A stretch of 64,000 nucleotides of DNA from Ignavibacteria bacterium (GCA_016710985.1 JADJTX010000003.1:1-64000), one strand, 5' to 3'. Counted from the first letter of the stretch, positions 1-10,498 are shown. Translations and numbers: made by a program. Notes: generated from the sequence alone by a model not told the origin.

Positions 1-21
1 TTCATATTTAGAATAGTTTTT

Positions 22-459
22 TTATTTAGGAAAATATCCGATTAATGCTTCGAAATTAATTTTAAATGCATTCATGTTTTTTACAAATTCTTCTCCTGAT
101 TTTGAAACAACAATATCAATTCGATTAGAGTAATAAATCTTTTAAACCCTCGTTATATTTAATCTCTTTTCTGAATATTCTGTGTGCTTTTGCATTAATA
201 ACATGATTTTTTTCATCTTCATTAACTGAGCATGAAAATCTTTAAAAAGCTATCATAGAATTTTCAATTGATTTTTTTTCTATAGGCTAATCTTTTTTTT
301 TTCGGGGATTATTTGGATCTTGGTATTCTTTTTAGCTTAGCTAAAATATTTTGCACATTCCATTGGATTATTTTCTCCAATGTTATTTACCAAGTTAGAC
401 AAAATATTTCCACTTGAGTCAAGAAAAGATTTTATTTCTAGAGATTTATAGTCTGGCAT
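22..459 (-). pseudogene. csm2-position ORF of type III-A CRISPR operon (frameshifted)
   Basis: A short gene starts with ATG at 459, six bases after the cas10 stop, which is where csm2 (small helical subunit of the Csm effector complex) normally lies. The reading frame begins MPDYKSLEIKSFLDSS and breaks after about 40 codons. A later frame gives a helical C-terminus with SGEEFVKNMNAFKINFEALIGYF, which resembles the Csm2 C-terminal pattern of acidic residues, F, then FEA(I/L)xxY. At least two indels are needed to join the pieces. Assignment to Csm2 rests mainly on position and on this C-terminal pattern; the N-terminal half is not recognisable. Anything downstream (csm3, csm4, csm5) lies beyond the left edge. 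Confidence 0.4.
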
Positions 460-464
460 ATTAT

Positions 465-2947
465 TTATTTTCTTAATTTATAAATTGCCCCGCATATGGC
501 AGGGTATAATATTTTTTCAAATTTTATTTCTTTTTCATCTTTTGATAATTGCAAAACTTTATCAAAAAACTTCCCAACCTCTTCATCTCTATACTTTCCA
601 TCTTTATCCTTCAAATTTCTGTTAATCATATAAGTCAGCATCGGATGCCAGATTAATTTACTTGTATCCTTTTTTTCGCGGTACTCTTTTTGAATTTCGA
701 TTAGGTTCATCAGATTCCTTAAGACCCCATTGACATCCTCTTTTTTGTCACTCTTGTCTTCAATCCATTTTGTCAATATAGGTATAACTTTTAAGATCAT
801 CCAATCTGAATCCTTTAGTTTTGTATTAAAAATATATGTTGAGGATTTGTTGTTCTCATCATTAAAACAATTTTCTGTCAATTCAACTTTCTCCTCCTTC
901 TTCACCGAATCCTGATTTTCATCCGCAAAAATATTGACCAGTTTTACGGGAGTATGATCTTTAAAATGCGTTATCGAATAACTTATATGAATTTCGGGAT
1001 TTTTCACATGCGAATGCTTTAAATTTTGTTGAATGAATCTACAAAATTAACAGCTTTGCTTTACGGAGTTATTAACATTAAGTCGTCACCTCCGCAAAGA
1101 TTGTATATGTATCGGGATGTTCATTTTTTAAAAACTCATTTAGATAAAAACTGAAAAATATTTCAGGTGATTGCTCATCGTTGTTGTTCGGGAAATTGCC
1201 GATAAAGTATTCTTATTTACATCATCATCCGCTTATCTTTATCTCTATCCAAACCCAGAGCCATAATTAATCCAAGATTGTCAATATCACCTTTATTAAT
1301 GTAAGATAGTTAATCTCTTCACCTTGCTTTGCTAATCTCTTAAATGTCATGACACTTCCTTTTATCGTCTCGGAATTCATCTGCATTCTCCTCTGTATTC
1401 ATTCTTACATAACTTGCAACTTCAATTATTCTTGAATTCTTCAGAAAGTCTAATTTATCGGTTTTTTTTCTTTTTAACTATTTCTAAAATCTGATCTAAA
1501 CCGGATTAATAAGAATCTTTTGTGACTCTTATAGCCTTCAAACTTATTTAAAGGAAATACCTTCTTAACGGTTAATCCGTCTTCGTTAATAACTACCACT
1601 ACATTATCATCAGGTATTTCATCTCCTATCTCAAATTCAGATTTAATTTGTTTACTTACCGTCCCAATTTCTTAAGCTTTTCCTGCTGTCCATCGAGTAT
1701 TGAACATTTGTTAATTTACATTTAATATTGTTGCTATCGTTTTCATCAAGCTTAATAAACTCTTTGTTAATAGTAAATGAGATCTCCTTAATTTTGCCCT
1801 CTGAGAAAACTTTTCTTTAAACAATTTTTTCTGTTTTCTAATAGAACTTTATTCGCATCCTCAACAATTTTCCGAATATAATTTTCTTTTCCTTTAGATC
1901 CTCATATTTGAAAGTAGAATAAGCGGAATTGAATGTCATTTCGCCATTGAAATTCTCCCAAAGGAAGTCATCTATTGTTGTTTTACATCTTCAAATGAAC
2001 TTTCAAAATCATCCGAATCGCGCTACAATGTAAAACTTTCCTCCCGCAAGCATTATTAAATTACATTCAGTTAGTCCTAATTTATCCAAGATTTTTGATG
2101 CAAAATTCCGTGTCAATACCTCTACAAATATTGAGCGACCTCTTAAAATTTTAGCCACTCCCTTAGGTAGAATACAAATCAAAATATAGTCCTGTATTCC
2201 GGGAATATCTCCAATAATTAAATTTAACTGCCTGGAATCCTTTTGATTTGTGCATCGCAAGACTTAATCCGCAACATCTTTTGAATGATTAAATAATGAA
2301 ATATCAGTCTCATCACTGCCTGTAAAGTCAGGAACACACCATAAGTATTTTTCAAACAGAGTAAGAAGCAGATTAATTATTGTTGGAAAATCATCTTCTG
2401 TTTCATAACACGATAATATTTGTCTTAAATCATTTCTGAATTTTTCAAGATCTTTAAGATTATACTTTTGGCTCTCATCATATTCAGTCAAATCAGGAAT
2501 TAGTGCTTCATAATTGTCTTTAATCAAAGGCATTTGTCTGAAATATAATTTATCGCCACCATTAGATTTCAAAATGACTTTTGACAAAACCGAACTGAGG
2601 AATTTATGTCTCCAAATATTTTCATTACCCTCTTCTCTCTGGATATCAGGCCGCTCACTTGCTGAAAGATGGTCTGCTATTTGAACTGTCTTTTCAAAAT
2701 CGGTTTTGGGATTATGATGATTTTCAATTAATCCTAACATTTGCTTAATGCTCTTTCATCCCCAAGATTCCTACAAAATAATCTTTTGAAATCAAAACTC
2801 TTATCTTGAAATAAACCAATTCATTTTTAAGAAACTTGCTTCCAACAATAGTGTGATGCTCCTTAATAATTACACACCTCGTACAAACTTCCCAATGTCA
2901 TGGAAAAGCGAACCAAGTATTAATATTTTTTCTTCTTGTGAATACAT
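465..2947 (-). pseudogene. cas10: Cas10/Csm1, type III-A CRISPR effector large subunit, interrupted by several frameshifts
   Basis: Cas10 is the signature subunit of type III CRISPR effectors: it cleaves DNA through an HD domain and makes cyclic oligoadenylate through its Palm domain. All expected landmarks are present in order on the minus strand. From ATG 2947 the product has LFHDIGKF (HD motif, 2885-2902), then HHNP and ADHLSASER, WCVP..DETDISLFNHS, GDIPGIQDY (about 2188-2212), LRGRS, KGDIDNLG (1271-1291), GGDD (1081-1093), and a typical helical C-terminus with LTYMINRNL. Reconstructed length is about 825 residues, normal for Csm1. The frame is broken at several places, for example a missing G just before GGDD. 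Because pyrG in this window has the same kind of lesion, sequencing error is as likely as decay. Confidence 0.9.
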
Positions 2948-3361
2948 TCTATTTATTTAATCTTTACAAATTTAGTTAAACTTTATTCAACTTCCACTCT
3001 CCGCAAACGTTTCCGCAATATTCCTGGTCTTATGGGATTACAGATAAATGAATCCGTAATAATTCAAAAATGAATTATCATTCAAAAATTAAAAACGAAA
3101 TGTGAAAGTTATATTTGGGGAGTAGGTCAGTAGATATTAGTCTGGTTACGGAGAACAGTTATAATGTTCAGCTTTCAAAATTTATTGCTTCCTGTTTCAA
3201 GTTGTCAAAAATAATAAATTAAATCATAAATACAACTATTAAAACTTTGCTCAAATAATTTTTCTTATTATTTGCACTTTGTATTTGTGAATTTTATATC
3301 CTCCTTTTTATATCAATACGACACAATCCTTAAACTTTGATATTCTATTAATTTTCAGAAA

Positions 3362-3480
3362 CATTCCGTTCCTACGGGGTCGTTCGTTATTCCATTTGAA
3401 ATTTCTATAATAAACCTGGACCCCTTCGGGGTCGTGCGTTATTCTCATATGATTCCTTCTATAATAATTCGACCCTTCTG
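3362..3480. repeat. GACCCC/GGGGTC palindromic repeat cluster, left copy
   Basis: Two to three units of about 50-58 bp each carry a small palindrome of the form GACCCCTTCGGGGTC followed by TTCGTTATTC and an AT-rich stretch ending CTATAATAA. The same unit recurs at 5229-5440. The repeats are too short and the spacers too alike for a CRISPR array. The DNA from 2948 to 3361 shows no gene or structure that I can support. Confidence 0.7.
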
Positions 3481-3502
3481 GTTTGTTGTAAAAAGGGAGG
3501 GC

Positions 3503-3759
3503 GAGAGTGTCTCAAAACTTATTGATAAAAATGATTGTATTTGCAAAACAAATTTTAAAAGAATGTCACATCAGATAAAAGCAAATTACGATCAATATTT
3601 TTTAGGATAAAAGAGGAGGTATGTTTTGAAGATTTACAACCAAGGGATTAGAAGGTACATAGGAACAATGGTCAATGAAACATTTGTACAGGGGTTAATT
3701 TACGGAAGATGCACAAGTTATGGGCGAATAAAGAACTAAAATTTACCTGAGACACTCTC
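3503..3759. mobile_element. Internally deleted IS1182-like element remnant
   Basis: A 257-bp stretch is bounded by a perfect 12-bp inverted repeat, GAGAGTGTCTCA at 3503 and TGAGACACTCTC ending at 3759. Inside, broken plus-strand frames read like the start of an IS1182-type transposase (QIKANYDQYFL, then a VNET-like piece). Ends of the GAGxxTGTCTCAAAA type are common for this family in the Bacteroidota. No intact transposase and no clear target duplication are visible, so it is a relic or a MITE-like derivative. Confidence 0.45.
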
Positions 3760-3988
3760 TTTCGAAGAAATGAATGTTCGTTTGTCTTTTTTGGGTTTGA
3801 AGAATTCTATGGACATAATGAATTATGATTATGTATTTTAAAATTGAATTCTGTAAAGATGAACAATTGCCCGTCTTTACTAATCTAAATAGGAAAATAT
3901 TGTCTTTAGTGTTTAATGAATATTTTATTTCTTTTAATGTAATCAATTAGCGACTTTAATATCTATTTGTGATTGTCTATTTTTGTAT

Positions 3989-4204
3989 ATGAATAAAAAA
4001 GCTCTTATACATGCAAATAAGTATCTTAGAGATCCTTCTACCAGAAATACTTTGATTATTTCACATGCTGATTCAACCTCAAGAATTGAAGGTATATCAG
4101 TAAAAGGACTTTCTAAAAAATGGACAATTGTAAAGATTGCGACATCAAAAAACCCCCGAACTCAAAAATCTAAGACTTTACAAATTTTTTCAAAGAAAGG
4201 TTGA
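3989..4204 (+). CDS. Small protein with Fic-inhibition motif, putative Fic antitoxin
   Basis: This small ORF (about 71 residues from ATG 3989; a TTG two codons upstream is possible) contains KYLRDPSTRNTLIISHAD followed by STSRIEGI. The latter fits the (S/T)xxxE(G/N) inhibitory helix of class I Fic systems, in which a separate small antitoxin places a glutamate in the ATP site of the Fic enzyme. It lies tail to tail with the Fic gene at 4170-4832 and overlaps its 3' end by 35 bp, whereas VbhA-type antitoxins usually sit upstream in the same operon. The C-terminal 25 residues are basic and antisense to the Fic gene, so the biological end may be earlier or altered by an indel. Function is inferred from motif and neighbourhood. 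Confidence 0.6.
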   Translation: MNKKALIHANKYLRDPSTRNTLIISHADSTSRIEGISVKGLSKKWTIVKIATSKNPRTQKSKTLQIFSKKG

Positions 4205-4832
4205 TTCCTTTTTTGATTATAAGTTTCATCGTAACATAATTTTGATCCATTCCATCTTCAACTGCCTTTATATAATTATCAAATTCTTTTCCTTTTGTTT
4301 TAATAAAACTGAAATCAATTCCCGGAAGACCTGCTTGATATGCCATTAATATTGCTAATAATCTTGCTGTCCTTCCGTTTCCTTCCCTATAAGGGTGAAG
4401 TATTAACAGTTCCGTATGAACTTCAGCAATTTGTCTAATAACATTTTCCAAATCCCCATGAGGTGGAGTATTCCTTCTTAACACATTTTTTTCAAAGTCT
4501 TTCAATGCTTCCGGAAGAGCAAATGCTGATGCAAAAGTAAATCCTCCTTTTGAGATATTTACATCTCTGAGTTTACCTGCCCAATTATAAATATTTCCAA
4601 GAAAGATTTTATTAACATTATGAATGTCTTCAATACAAAATTCATGGTCGATCTGAACTTTTTTTATAAGCGTATTTTCTGCATTTACATATGCATCATA
4701 TTCAGCGGAATCTAAATCTTTTTTACTCTTAATCCCTAATTTATTTTTTAATATTTTTTCATTAGATCCCGGCTCAAATTCAGATTTAATATTTGCTTTA
4801 TATTTTGAAGAAATATTTTTTTTAACACTCAT
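4170..4832 (-). CDS. fic: Fic/DOC family protein (AMPylator)
   Basis: Fic enzymes transfer AMP (or related groups) from a nucleotide to hydroxyl side chains of target proteins. The 220-residue product starts with the KYKANIKSEFEPGSNEKILKN region typical of cell-filamentation Fic proteins and carries the catalytic motif HPYREGNGR at residues 146-154, matching HPFx(D/E)GNGR with its catalytic histidine. Residues 65-125 contain the IYNWAGKLRD segment common to the family. I see no (S/T)xxxE(G/N) motif in its own N- or C-terminus, consistent with class I inhibition by a separate protein, and a candidate lies at 3989-4204. A small ORF precedes it by six bases. Confidence 0.9.
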   Translation of the reverse strand: MSVKKNISSKYKANIKSEFEPGSNEKILKNKLGIKSKKDLDSAEYDAYVNAENTLIKKVQIDHEFCIEDIHNVNKIFLGNIYNWAGKLRDVNISKGGFTFASAFALPEALKDFEKNVLRRNTPPHGDLENVIRQIAEVHTELLILHPYREGNGRTARLLAILMAYQAGLPGIDFSFIKTKGKEFDNYIKAVEDGMDQNYVTMKLIIKKGINLSLKKFVKS

Positions 4833-4838
4833 GCTTAA

Positions 4839-5027
4839 TCAAATAATTGCAATCTTGTCTTTTAATTCAGTCTTTATATCCCCGTCAATCTCAATAAAAA
4901 ACCACTCATCCATTTCATAAACATCTCTCACTTCATTCACAGCCGGTAGCCACCTATTCTCTACGTACCATTTCTTATCAGCTTTGTCTTTACTGAATCC
5001 GGTAATTTCAATAATGAGATTTATCAT
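4839..5027 (-). CDS. Hypothetical small protein upstream of fic
   Basis: A 62-residue acidic ORF ends six bases before the fic start and is probably co-transcribed with it. It has no signal peptide or membrane segment and contains WYVENRWLPAVNEVRDVYEMDEWFF. I do not recognise a family, and it lacks the Fic-inhibition motif. The tight spacing makes it a second candidate partner of Fic, but its function cannot be read from the sequence. Confidence 0.5.
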   Translation of the reverse strand: MINLIIEITGFSKDKADKKWYVENRWLPAVNEVRDVYEMDEWFFIEIDGDIKTELKDKIAII

Positions 5028-5228
5028 TAACTTTAACTCATTAGAAATTTTTTAAATCTTCATTTGATTTATTCGCAATTAAGATATTTTTTTATAAACT
5101 TATTTTCGGTGAGGATTTTCATATCTGCTGTCCTATATAATTAATTCGGTCTCTCAAAATAAATAAAATTGCATTCTTTTACAAACAACAATTCAATGTT
5201 CAAAGCATATAGAAAAATTTCATCCAAC

Positions 5229-5440
5229 CTTCGACCCTTCGGGGTCGTTCGTTATTCTCACTTTATTTTTCTATAAACATTCGACCCCTTCAGGGTCGTT
5301 TATTCTTTTTGATTTTCTATAACATTCCCCTCCCCTTTTTGGGGGCGTTGGTTCTTTTGATTTTTCAATAACCGATAATTCTTAATCGTTATCTCATTAA
5401 TTTTCGGATAATTCGACCCTTGGGTCATTTGTCATTCTTA
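5229..5440. repeat. GACCCC/GGGGTC palindromic repeat cluster, right copy
   Basis: Three or four degenerate copies of the same unit as at 3362-3480: a GACCCTTCGGGGTC-type palindrome, TTCGTTATTC, then an AT-rich tract ending CTATAAACATT. Spacing is about 52 bp. Copies become more degenerate to the right. With the left cluster it brackets the Fic locus. The DNA at 5028-5228 holds nothing else I can support. Confidence 0.7.
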
Positions 5441-5483
5441 TTTAAAATTTGATTTCAGTCAATTTTAGATTCATTTGATCAGC

Positions 5484-5757
5484 TCCATGATTTATGCTGC
5501 TTCAATTTGGGCGTCTCTACAATTTCGTTTTAAAATTTGCATTCCGTAGAGACGCCCAAATTCATACATTACAAAATTTTGTATGCATATGGTTTTGGGC
5601 GTCTCCAAATATCGTTTGTATGAATTTCATTGCGTGGTTTTACAATATTTCAATTTGCGGCACTTGTTGTTCATGCATTTCGCGGAGACGCCCAAAATGT
5701 TTGCGCTTCCGGATTTCATATATGTTCAATTTGGGCGTCTCTACACAATTCGGTGAT
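5484..5757. repeat. GGGCGTCTCTAC dispersed inverted-repeat element, copy 1
   Basis: The motif TTGGGCGTCTCTACA and its complement TGTAGAGACGCCCAA alternate here (near 5507, 5548, 5598, 5683 and 5730), making several hairpins. The stretch TTTATGCTGCTTCAATTTGG is shared with copies near 6046 and 10319. The segment at 5548-5635 aligns closely to 10171-10257. Open frames in this region are made of the repeat and are not genes. Confidence 0.75.
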
Positions 5758-6020
5758 CACAAGGTTTTCCCCCTCTCCTTATCTTTTCAGAGAGTGTCTT
5801 TTAATTGTTAAATTCACCTGATCACCCTGAGTCCTTCCAAGTATTTTTGTACAGACTTCAAAACACAGATAGGGAGAGACTCAGGTTGAGTTATGTTCGG
5901 TCATTAACTTATTCTCACTCAAACCTATTCCTACGGTGAAATTTCTCAAGGGCTTGGGAAAGAAGTTTGAATTCTTTATTGCGGGGTAGGGTGGGGTTGT
6001 ATAAATGTTTGATCTCGCAT

Positions 6021-6085
6021 CTCCGGACGCCCAAGATGCTTTGCCGGATTTATGCTGCTTCAATCTGATCGTCTCTACACATAAC
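6021..6085. repeat. GGGCGTCTCTAC dispersed element, partial copy 2
   Basis: A shorter copy reads CGGACGCCCAAGATGCTTTG, then GGATTTATGCTGCTTCAATC, then GTCTCTACACA. It aligns to the right half of the copies at 5484-5757 and 10171-10360. The DNA around it, from 5758 to 6280, shows no supported gene; it is the upstream region of the secreted protein that starts at 6281. Confidence 0.65.
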
Positions 6086-6280
6086 CTTGTTAATAAATCA
6101 TTCGCCTGGGTGCTGCAGAACTTGATTCTTCTTAATTAAGTTATTAGTGAAAAATAATTTATCATTCCTCAAATATATTTATTCAACTGATCACATTATT
6201 TGTTTTCACAAATTGAAAAAAATAAATTTGATTTATATCTAAACTTTTATTACATTGCAGTCAATTTATAATTAATCAAT

Positions 6281-8420
6281 ATGCATTTGAGAAAATTATT
6301 CTTACTACTTATAACTGTTATAACTCTTGATCCGGCTTTCTCCCAGTCTTCCTGGTTCTGGCAGCAGCCTGTTCCGACCGGCAATCTGTTTTACTGTGCG
6401 AAACTTGTCAATGCGCAGACCGGATACGCGGCAGGCGTCCTCGGAACGATCATTAAAACCACTAACGGCGGAAATAACTGGTTTGCTCTGAATTCAGGCA
6501 TTCGGGTTACATTCAGAGCCATTGATTTCGTTGACGCGAATACCGGCGTGATCACAGGTGACACCGGGACACTGGTCCGCACCACTAACGGCGGCCTGAA
6601 CTGGTCGCGTCAAAACATTGCAGGAGGCAATACTATATTAAGAGGTATTGATTTTGCAAAGGGATCCTCTACGGTTGGTTACATTGCAGCTGATAATGGC
6701 TTGGTTTACAAAACAACAAATGCAGGATTGAACTGGACCTCAATAAATCCCGGGACAACCAATCCTTTAATAAGCGTGTCGTTTCTTGATTCATTAAATG
6801 GAATAATGGGCGGAGTTGCAATTGTTTTAAAAACAACTGACGGAGGATTGAACTGGTCCGCTAACTCGCTCGGGCTCGGCGGGTTTGATTTCCTGAACTC
6901 GGTTTCCTATACTGACTTATCAATAGCTTACGCTTTAAGAGAGGAAGGCACCTATTTTAAAACTACTGACGGTGGAAATAACTGGACTCAATATCTTTTG
7001 AATCTTCCTGATATTGGGGTTAACGGAGATATTGCCAGAGCAATGTCATTTGCAGATGTAAATACAGGATTTATTATTTCTGATTTCGGAAGGATCTTGA
7101 GAACAAGTAACGGCGGTACAAACTGGCAGCGTGATTCTGCATATACAAGGTATGACAGCCGTATTGGTTTATTCTGGGGATTAAGTGTACTGGATGCTGA
7201 TAACGTTCTCATTTCAGGTTCAGGAGGTAAAGTTCTTCGAAGCACAAACAGCGGTTCTGAATGGAATATTCAAAACGGATTCAAGAAGTCTTTATACGGG
7301 AATTTCTTTACAAATGAGAATACAGGTTACAGTGTCGGCGACAGCGGAAAGATATTAAAGACTACTAATGCAGGTGATAACTGGATTGAGTTGAGTTCCG
7401 GTACAGCAAAGAAGCTGAACTCGGTTTTCTTTGTTGACGAGAATACCGGTTATGCGGTAGGCGATACAGGGACAATAGTAAAGACTACGAATGCAGGAAA
7501 TGTCTGGGTTAGTCAGAATAGCGGATTAACAAGTTTGTATAAAAATATAAATGATGTTTACTTTTTAAATTCTGATACAGGAATTGCAGCTGTTGATAGC
7601 GGAAAAGTAATTAAAACGACAAACGGAGGAAACAACTGGAGTACATATTTTACGGGATATCAAAATAGCCTGCTTTCAGTTTATTTGATAAATAGTAATA
7701 CAGGATTTTCATGTTCATCAATTGCTATTTACAAAACTTTAAATGGAGGCGTAAATTGGACAATTCAAGCAAACGGTCTGTCAGGAAGAGGAAATGATAT
7801 TACATTTTCCGACTCTTTAAATGGTATATGCGTGTCTTCGACAAATGAAATATATAAATCTACTAATGGTGGTAATAATTGGACTAGAATTATAATCCTG
7901 GATTAAGTGAAAGTTTTGCATTCTGTATGCTTTCTTAACAATACCAGAATTATTTTGCAGTTGGGGCAGGGAACAATTGTAAAATCAACAAATGGTGGTG
8001 TTAACTGGATTTCATTGACATTACAATAATTCAATTAATTCGGTTTATTTTATTAATTCAAATACCGGTTTTGTTGTCGGTGATTATGGAACAATAATTA
8101 AAACAACAAATGGAGGAATGACTTATATTTCAATGTTTAATTCTGAAATACCTGATAAATTTCATCTTTCTCAAAATTATCCAAATCCATTTAATCCAAG
8201 TACGACAATAAGGTATAGTTTAAATAAATCCGGTTTCATAAAACTTATATTGTATGACATAACTGGAAGAGAAGTCTATACTTTAGTTAGCGAAGAACAA
8301 GTAAAAGGAAACTATGAAGTTATTCTGAATGCAGGCAATTTAACTTCAGGTATTTACATTTATTCCCTTTTCTCAAACAATGTTTTAATGAATTCAAAAA
8401 AATGTTTATTAATTAAATAA
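6281..8420 (+). CDS. YCF48-like beta-propeller protein with type IX secretion sorting domain (frameshifted)
   Basis: A signal peptide (LRKLFLLLITVITLDPAFS) is followed by about a dozen repeats of the form TGYAAG..GTIIKTTNGGxNW, the YCF48/BNR-like propeller blade. The C-terminus (from about 8140) is the type A sorting domain, FHLSQNYPNPFNPSTTIRYS through GNLTSGIYIYSL, used by the type IX system to export and anchor proteins. The first frame ends at 7906, but blades continue in other frames (VKSTNGGVNW, then GDYGTIIKTTNGG near 8080-8115) into the sorting domain, so this is one gene of roughly 710 codons with at least two indels. It probably acts at or beyond the outer membrane; the ligand is unknown. 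Confidence 0.85.
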
Positions 8421-8430
8421 AAAAAATAAT

Positions 8431-10139
8431 ATGAAAAACTTTATTACAGCTTTTAGTTTACTAATTATTTTAAATGTCGATTCTTATGCTCAATTTCCCG
8501 GTAGTTATCCGTTTAAAACAGTTGTTGATGATCAAGGAAATCTTTATGTTACCGGGGATAGTTTAAATCCGGCTAATAATACGTATGATTTTATTGTAAA
8601 AAAATAGTAAATGGTATTTTAGATTGGAGAGTTATTAAGACAATGTTTATGGAGATGATAAAGGTTTAGATATATCTTGTTACGGGATAGGAATAATCAG
8701 AAAATATATTTACAGGATATATAAAAAATCAATTTAACAAAAATGAAATAATTACAATAAAAATTAATGCCAACTCCGGAGATACTCTTTGGTCTAAAAG
8801 ATATCCATCAAGTACAGACAGCAAAGGTTACGGTATTGCAGTTGACCCGGATGGTAATCCATATGTGACAGGATATAGTTACAATGATAACTACTCAAAA
8901 GACATAATTACTTTAAAATATTCTTCTGAATTCGGAAACATCGATTGGTCCCGAATCTACAACAACCGGCAATACAAACAGGAAGACGTCGGAACAGACA
9001 TCTTGGTTGATAACAGCCACGTTTATGTAATGGGTTATACCTTTAACGGAGCACTTTACAAAAACGATCTGATACTTCTGAATTATGATCTGAACGGCAG
9101 TAAACCGGAAATTGATATTTTTGCAAAAAGAGTGACAAATGAAACACCGACAGGCTTTGTAATTACCGGCAAAGGATTAAATAATGATAAATCAAAAATT
9201 GCGCTTACATCAGTCAGCGATAATATTGCTAATCCGACGACAGGTTCAAGTTATCTGACAATTGCTTATGACGGCGGAGCGACTATGGATTATATGTGGA
9301 TGAACTCTTTTTCAAGAGATCCGGGCGAAGAGAACATAGCTACGTCGATAGATGCGGATAAATTTGGTGATGTGTATGTTACCGGTTACTGTTATACAAC
9401 GGGGAATGGATATGACTTCGCGACGATCAAATATAACGGAAGCAACGGTGGATACGCCTGGCAGAATGAACCGGTTTTGTTTTATGATATGGGAAACGGC
9501 AATGACAAAGCCTCTTCGATAAAAGTTTTCGGCGACAGCATTTATGTTGCAGGTTCAAGCCAGTTTTTCCCCGGAGGTTACAGGACGTTAGCCTACAGAC
9601 AGAATAACGGAAATGTTGAACTGAACTGGGATAATTTTTACATTCCTTCGTTTCTGAATGACGAGAGAAATTTAGTTAACAGAGCTTCACTCCTTAATAT
9701 TGATACAACTACGGGGAATGTGATCGCAATGATGATGGCCTGGGATAATTATAACATTTCGAAATATGCAGTGATCGGATATTCCGGAAGCGGTAATACT
9801 CTTTACACAATTGACTACGGCGATTCTAATTCGGATCAATTGAAAAATAATAAGACAAAAGAAGCAAACAATCACACGTTTGATCTGGCGCAGAATTATC
9901 CGAATCCTTTTAATCCTGCTACAATTATCCGCTATTCATTACCGGATGACCGTTTTGTTGATCTGAAAGTCTATAACATGCTCGGTAAGGAAGTCAGCTC
10001 GCTTGTGAATGAAAAGCAAACAGCGGGAAATTATGAAGTAACATTCGACGGATCAAATCTTTCAAGCGGGATCTATTATTATACCATGTCAGCAAACGGA
10101 AAAGTTCTTGATACAAAACGAATGATATTGATGAAGTAA
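8431..10139 (+). CDS. Secreted SBBP-type beta-propeller protein with type IX sorting domain (frameshifted)
   Basis: The gene starts ATG at 8431, ten bases after its neighbour's stop, with the signal peptide MKNFITAFSLLIILNVDSYA. Blades follow with the pattern GN(L/P)YVTGxS and (D)IITLKYSS, a seven-bladed-propeller type repeat. The first frame stops near 8608, and blades continue through another frame until the long open part starting at about 8865, so at least two indels lie between 8600 and 8865. The C-terminus carries QNYPNPFNPATIIRYSL and SNLSSGIYYYTM, the type IX sorting domain. Total length is about 569 codons. With the preceding gene it looks like a pair of exported surface proteins of unknown ligand. 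Confidence 0.8.
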
Positions 10140-10170
10140 TTTTTAAACAGAGACGAGATTAATTTCATCC

Positions 10171-10360
10171 CGTAGAGACGCCTAAATTCATTTCATTACA
10201 AAACTTTGTATGTGTTTGGTTTTGGGCGTCTCCTTATATCGCTTGTCTATATTTCACAATAATGAATCATTTACATTGTCCTGCATTCAGCAGAGACGCC
10301 CAAGATGCTTTCGCTCCGGGATTTATGCTGCTTCAATTTGGGCGTCTCTACACATTGCGT
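10171..10360. repeat. GGGCGTCTCTAC dispersed element, copy 3
   Basis: Starts CGTAGAGACGCCTAAATTCA and ends TTTGGGCGTCTCTACACA, with internal GGTTTTGGGCGTCTCC and AGAGACGCCCAAGATGC. The order and spacing match copy 1 at 5548-5757, which shows that the whole roughly 190-bp unit is repeated, not just the short motif. It lies 30 bp after the stop of the second secreted protein. Confidence 0.75.
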
Positions 10361-10412
10361 TGCCTATTCAGACAATTTAATTTTGTGAATTCGTTAATAG
10401 TCAATATTGCTT

Positions 10413-10498
10413 TACGTTTCACGTTTCACGTTTGACGTCTCACGTCTTGCGTCTCGCGTCTCGCGTCTCACGTCTCGCGTCTCACGTCACGGTACCGT
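10413..10498. repeat. Decamer tandem array (ACGTCTCGCGTCTC type)
   Basis: About eight units of a roughly 10-bp motif, from ACGTTTC through CGTCTCGCGT to CGTCTCACGT. Read on the minus strand it directly follows, and supplies the TGA of, the ORF ending at 10487. A related array sits in the same position after the fibronectin-III gene at 38453-38989. Confidence 0.75.

Noticed and set aside
3362..3480. Possible CRISPR array near cas10
   Set aside because: Only two or three degenerate units with similar sequence between the palindromes; the same unit occurs at 5229-5440 away from cas genes.
3743..3946. Minus-strand open frame of 67 codons
   Set aside because: It overlaps the end of the IS remnant, has no recognisable features and is AT-rich chance sequence.
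5494..5821. Plus-strand frames of 63-105 codons
   Set aside because: They are made of the GGGCGTCTCTAC repeat element; the encoded Cys/Phe-rich sequence follows the repeat, not a protein family.
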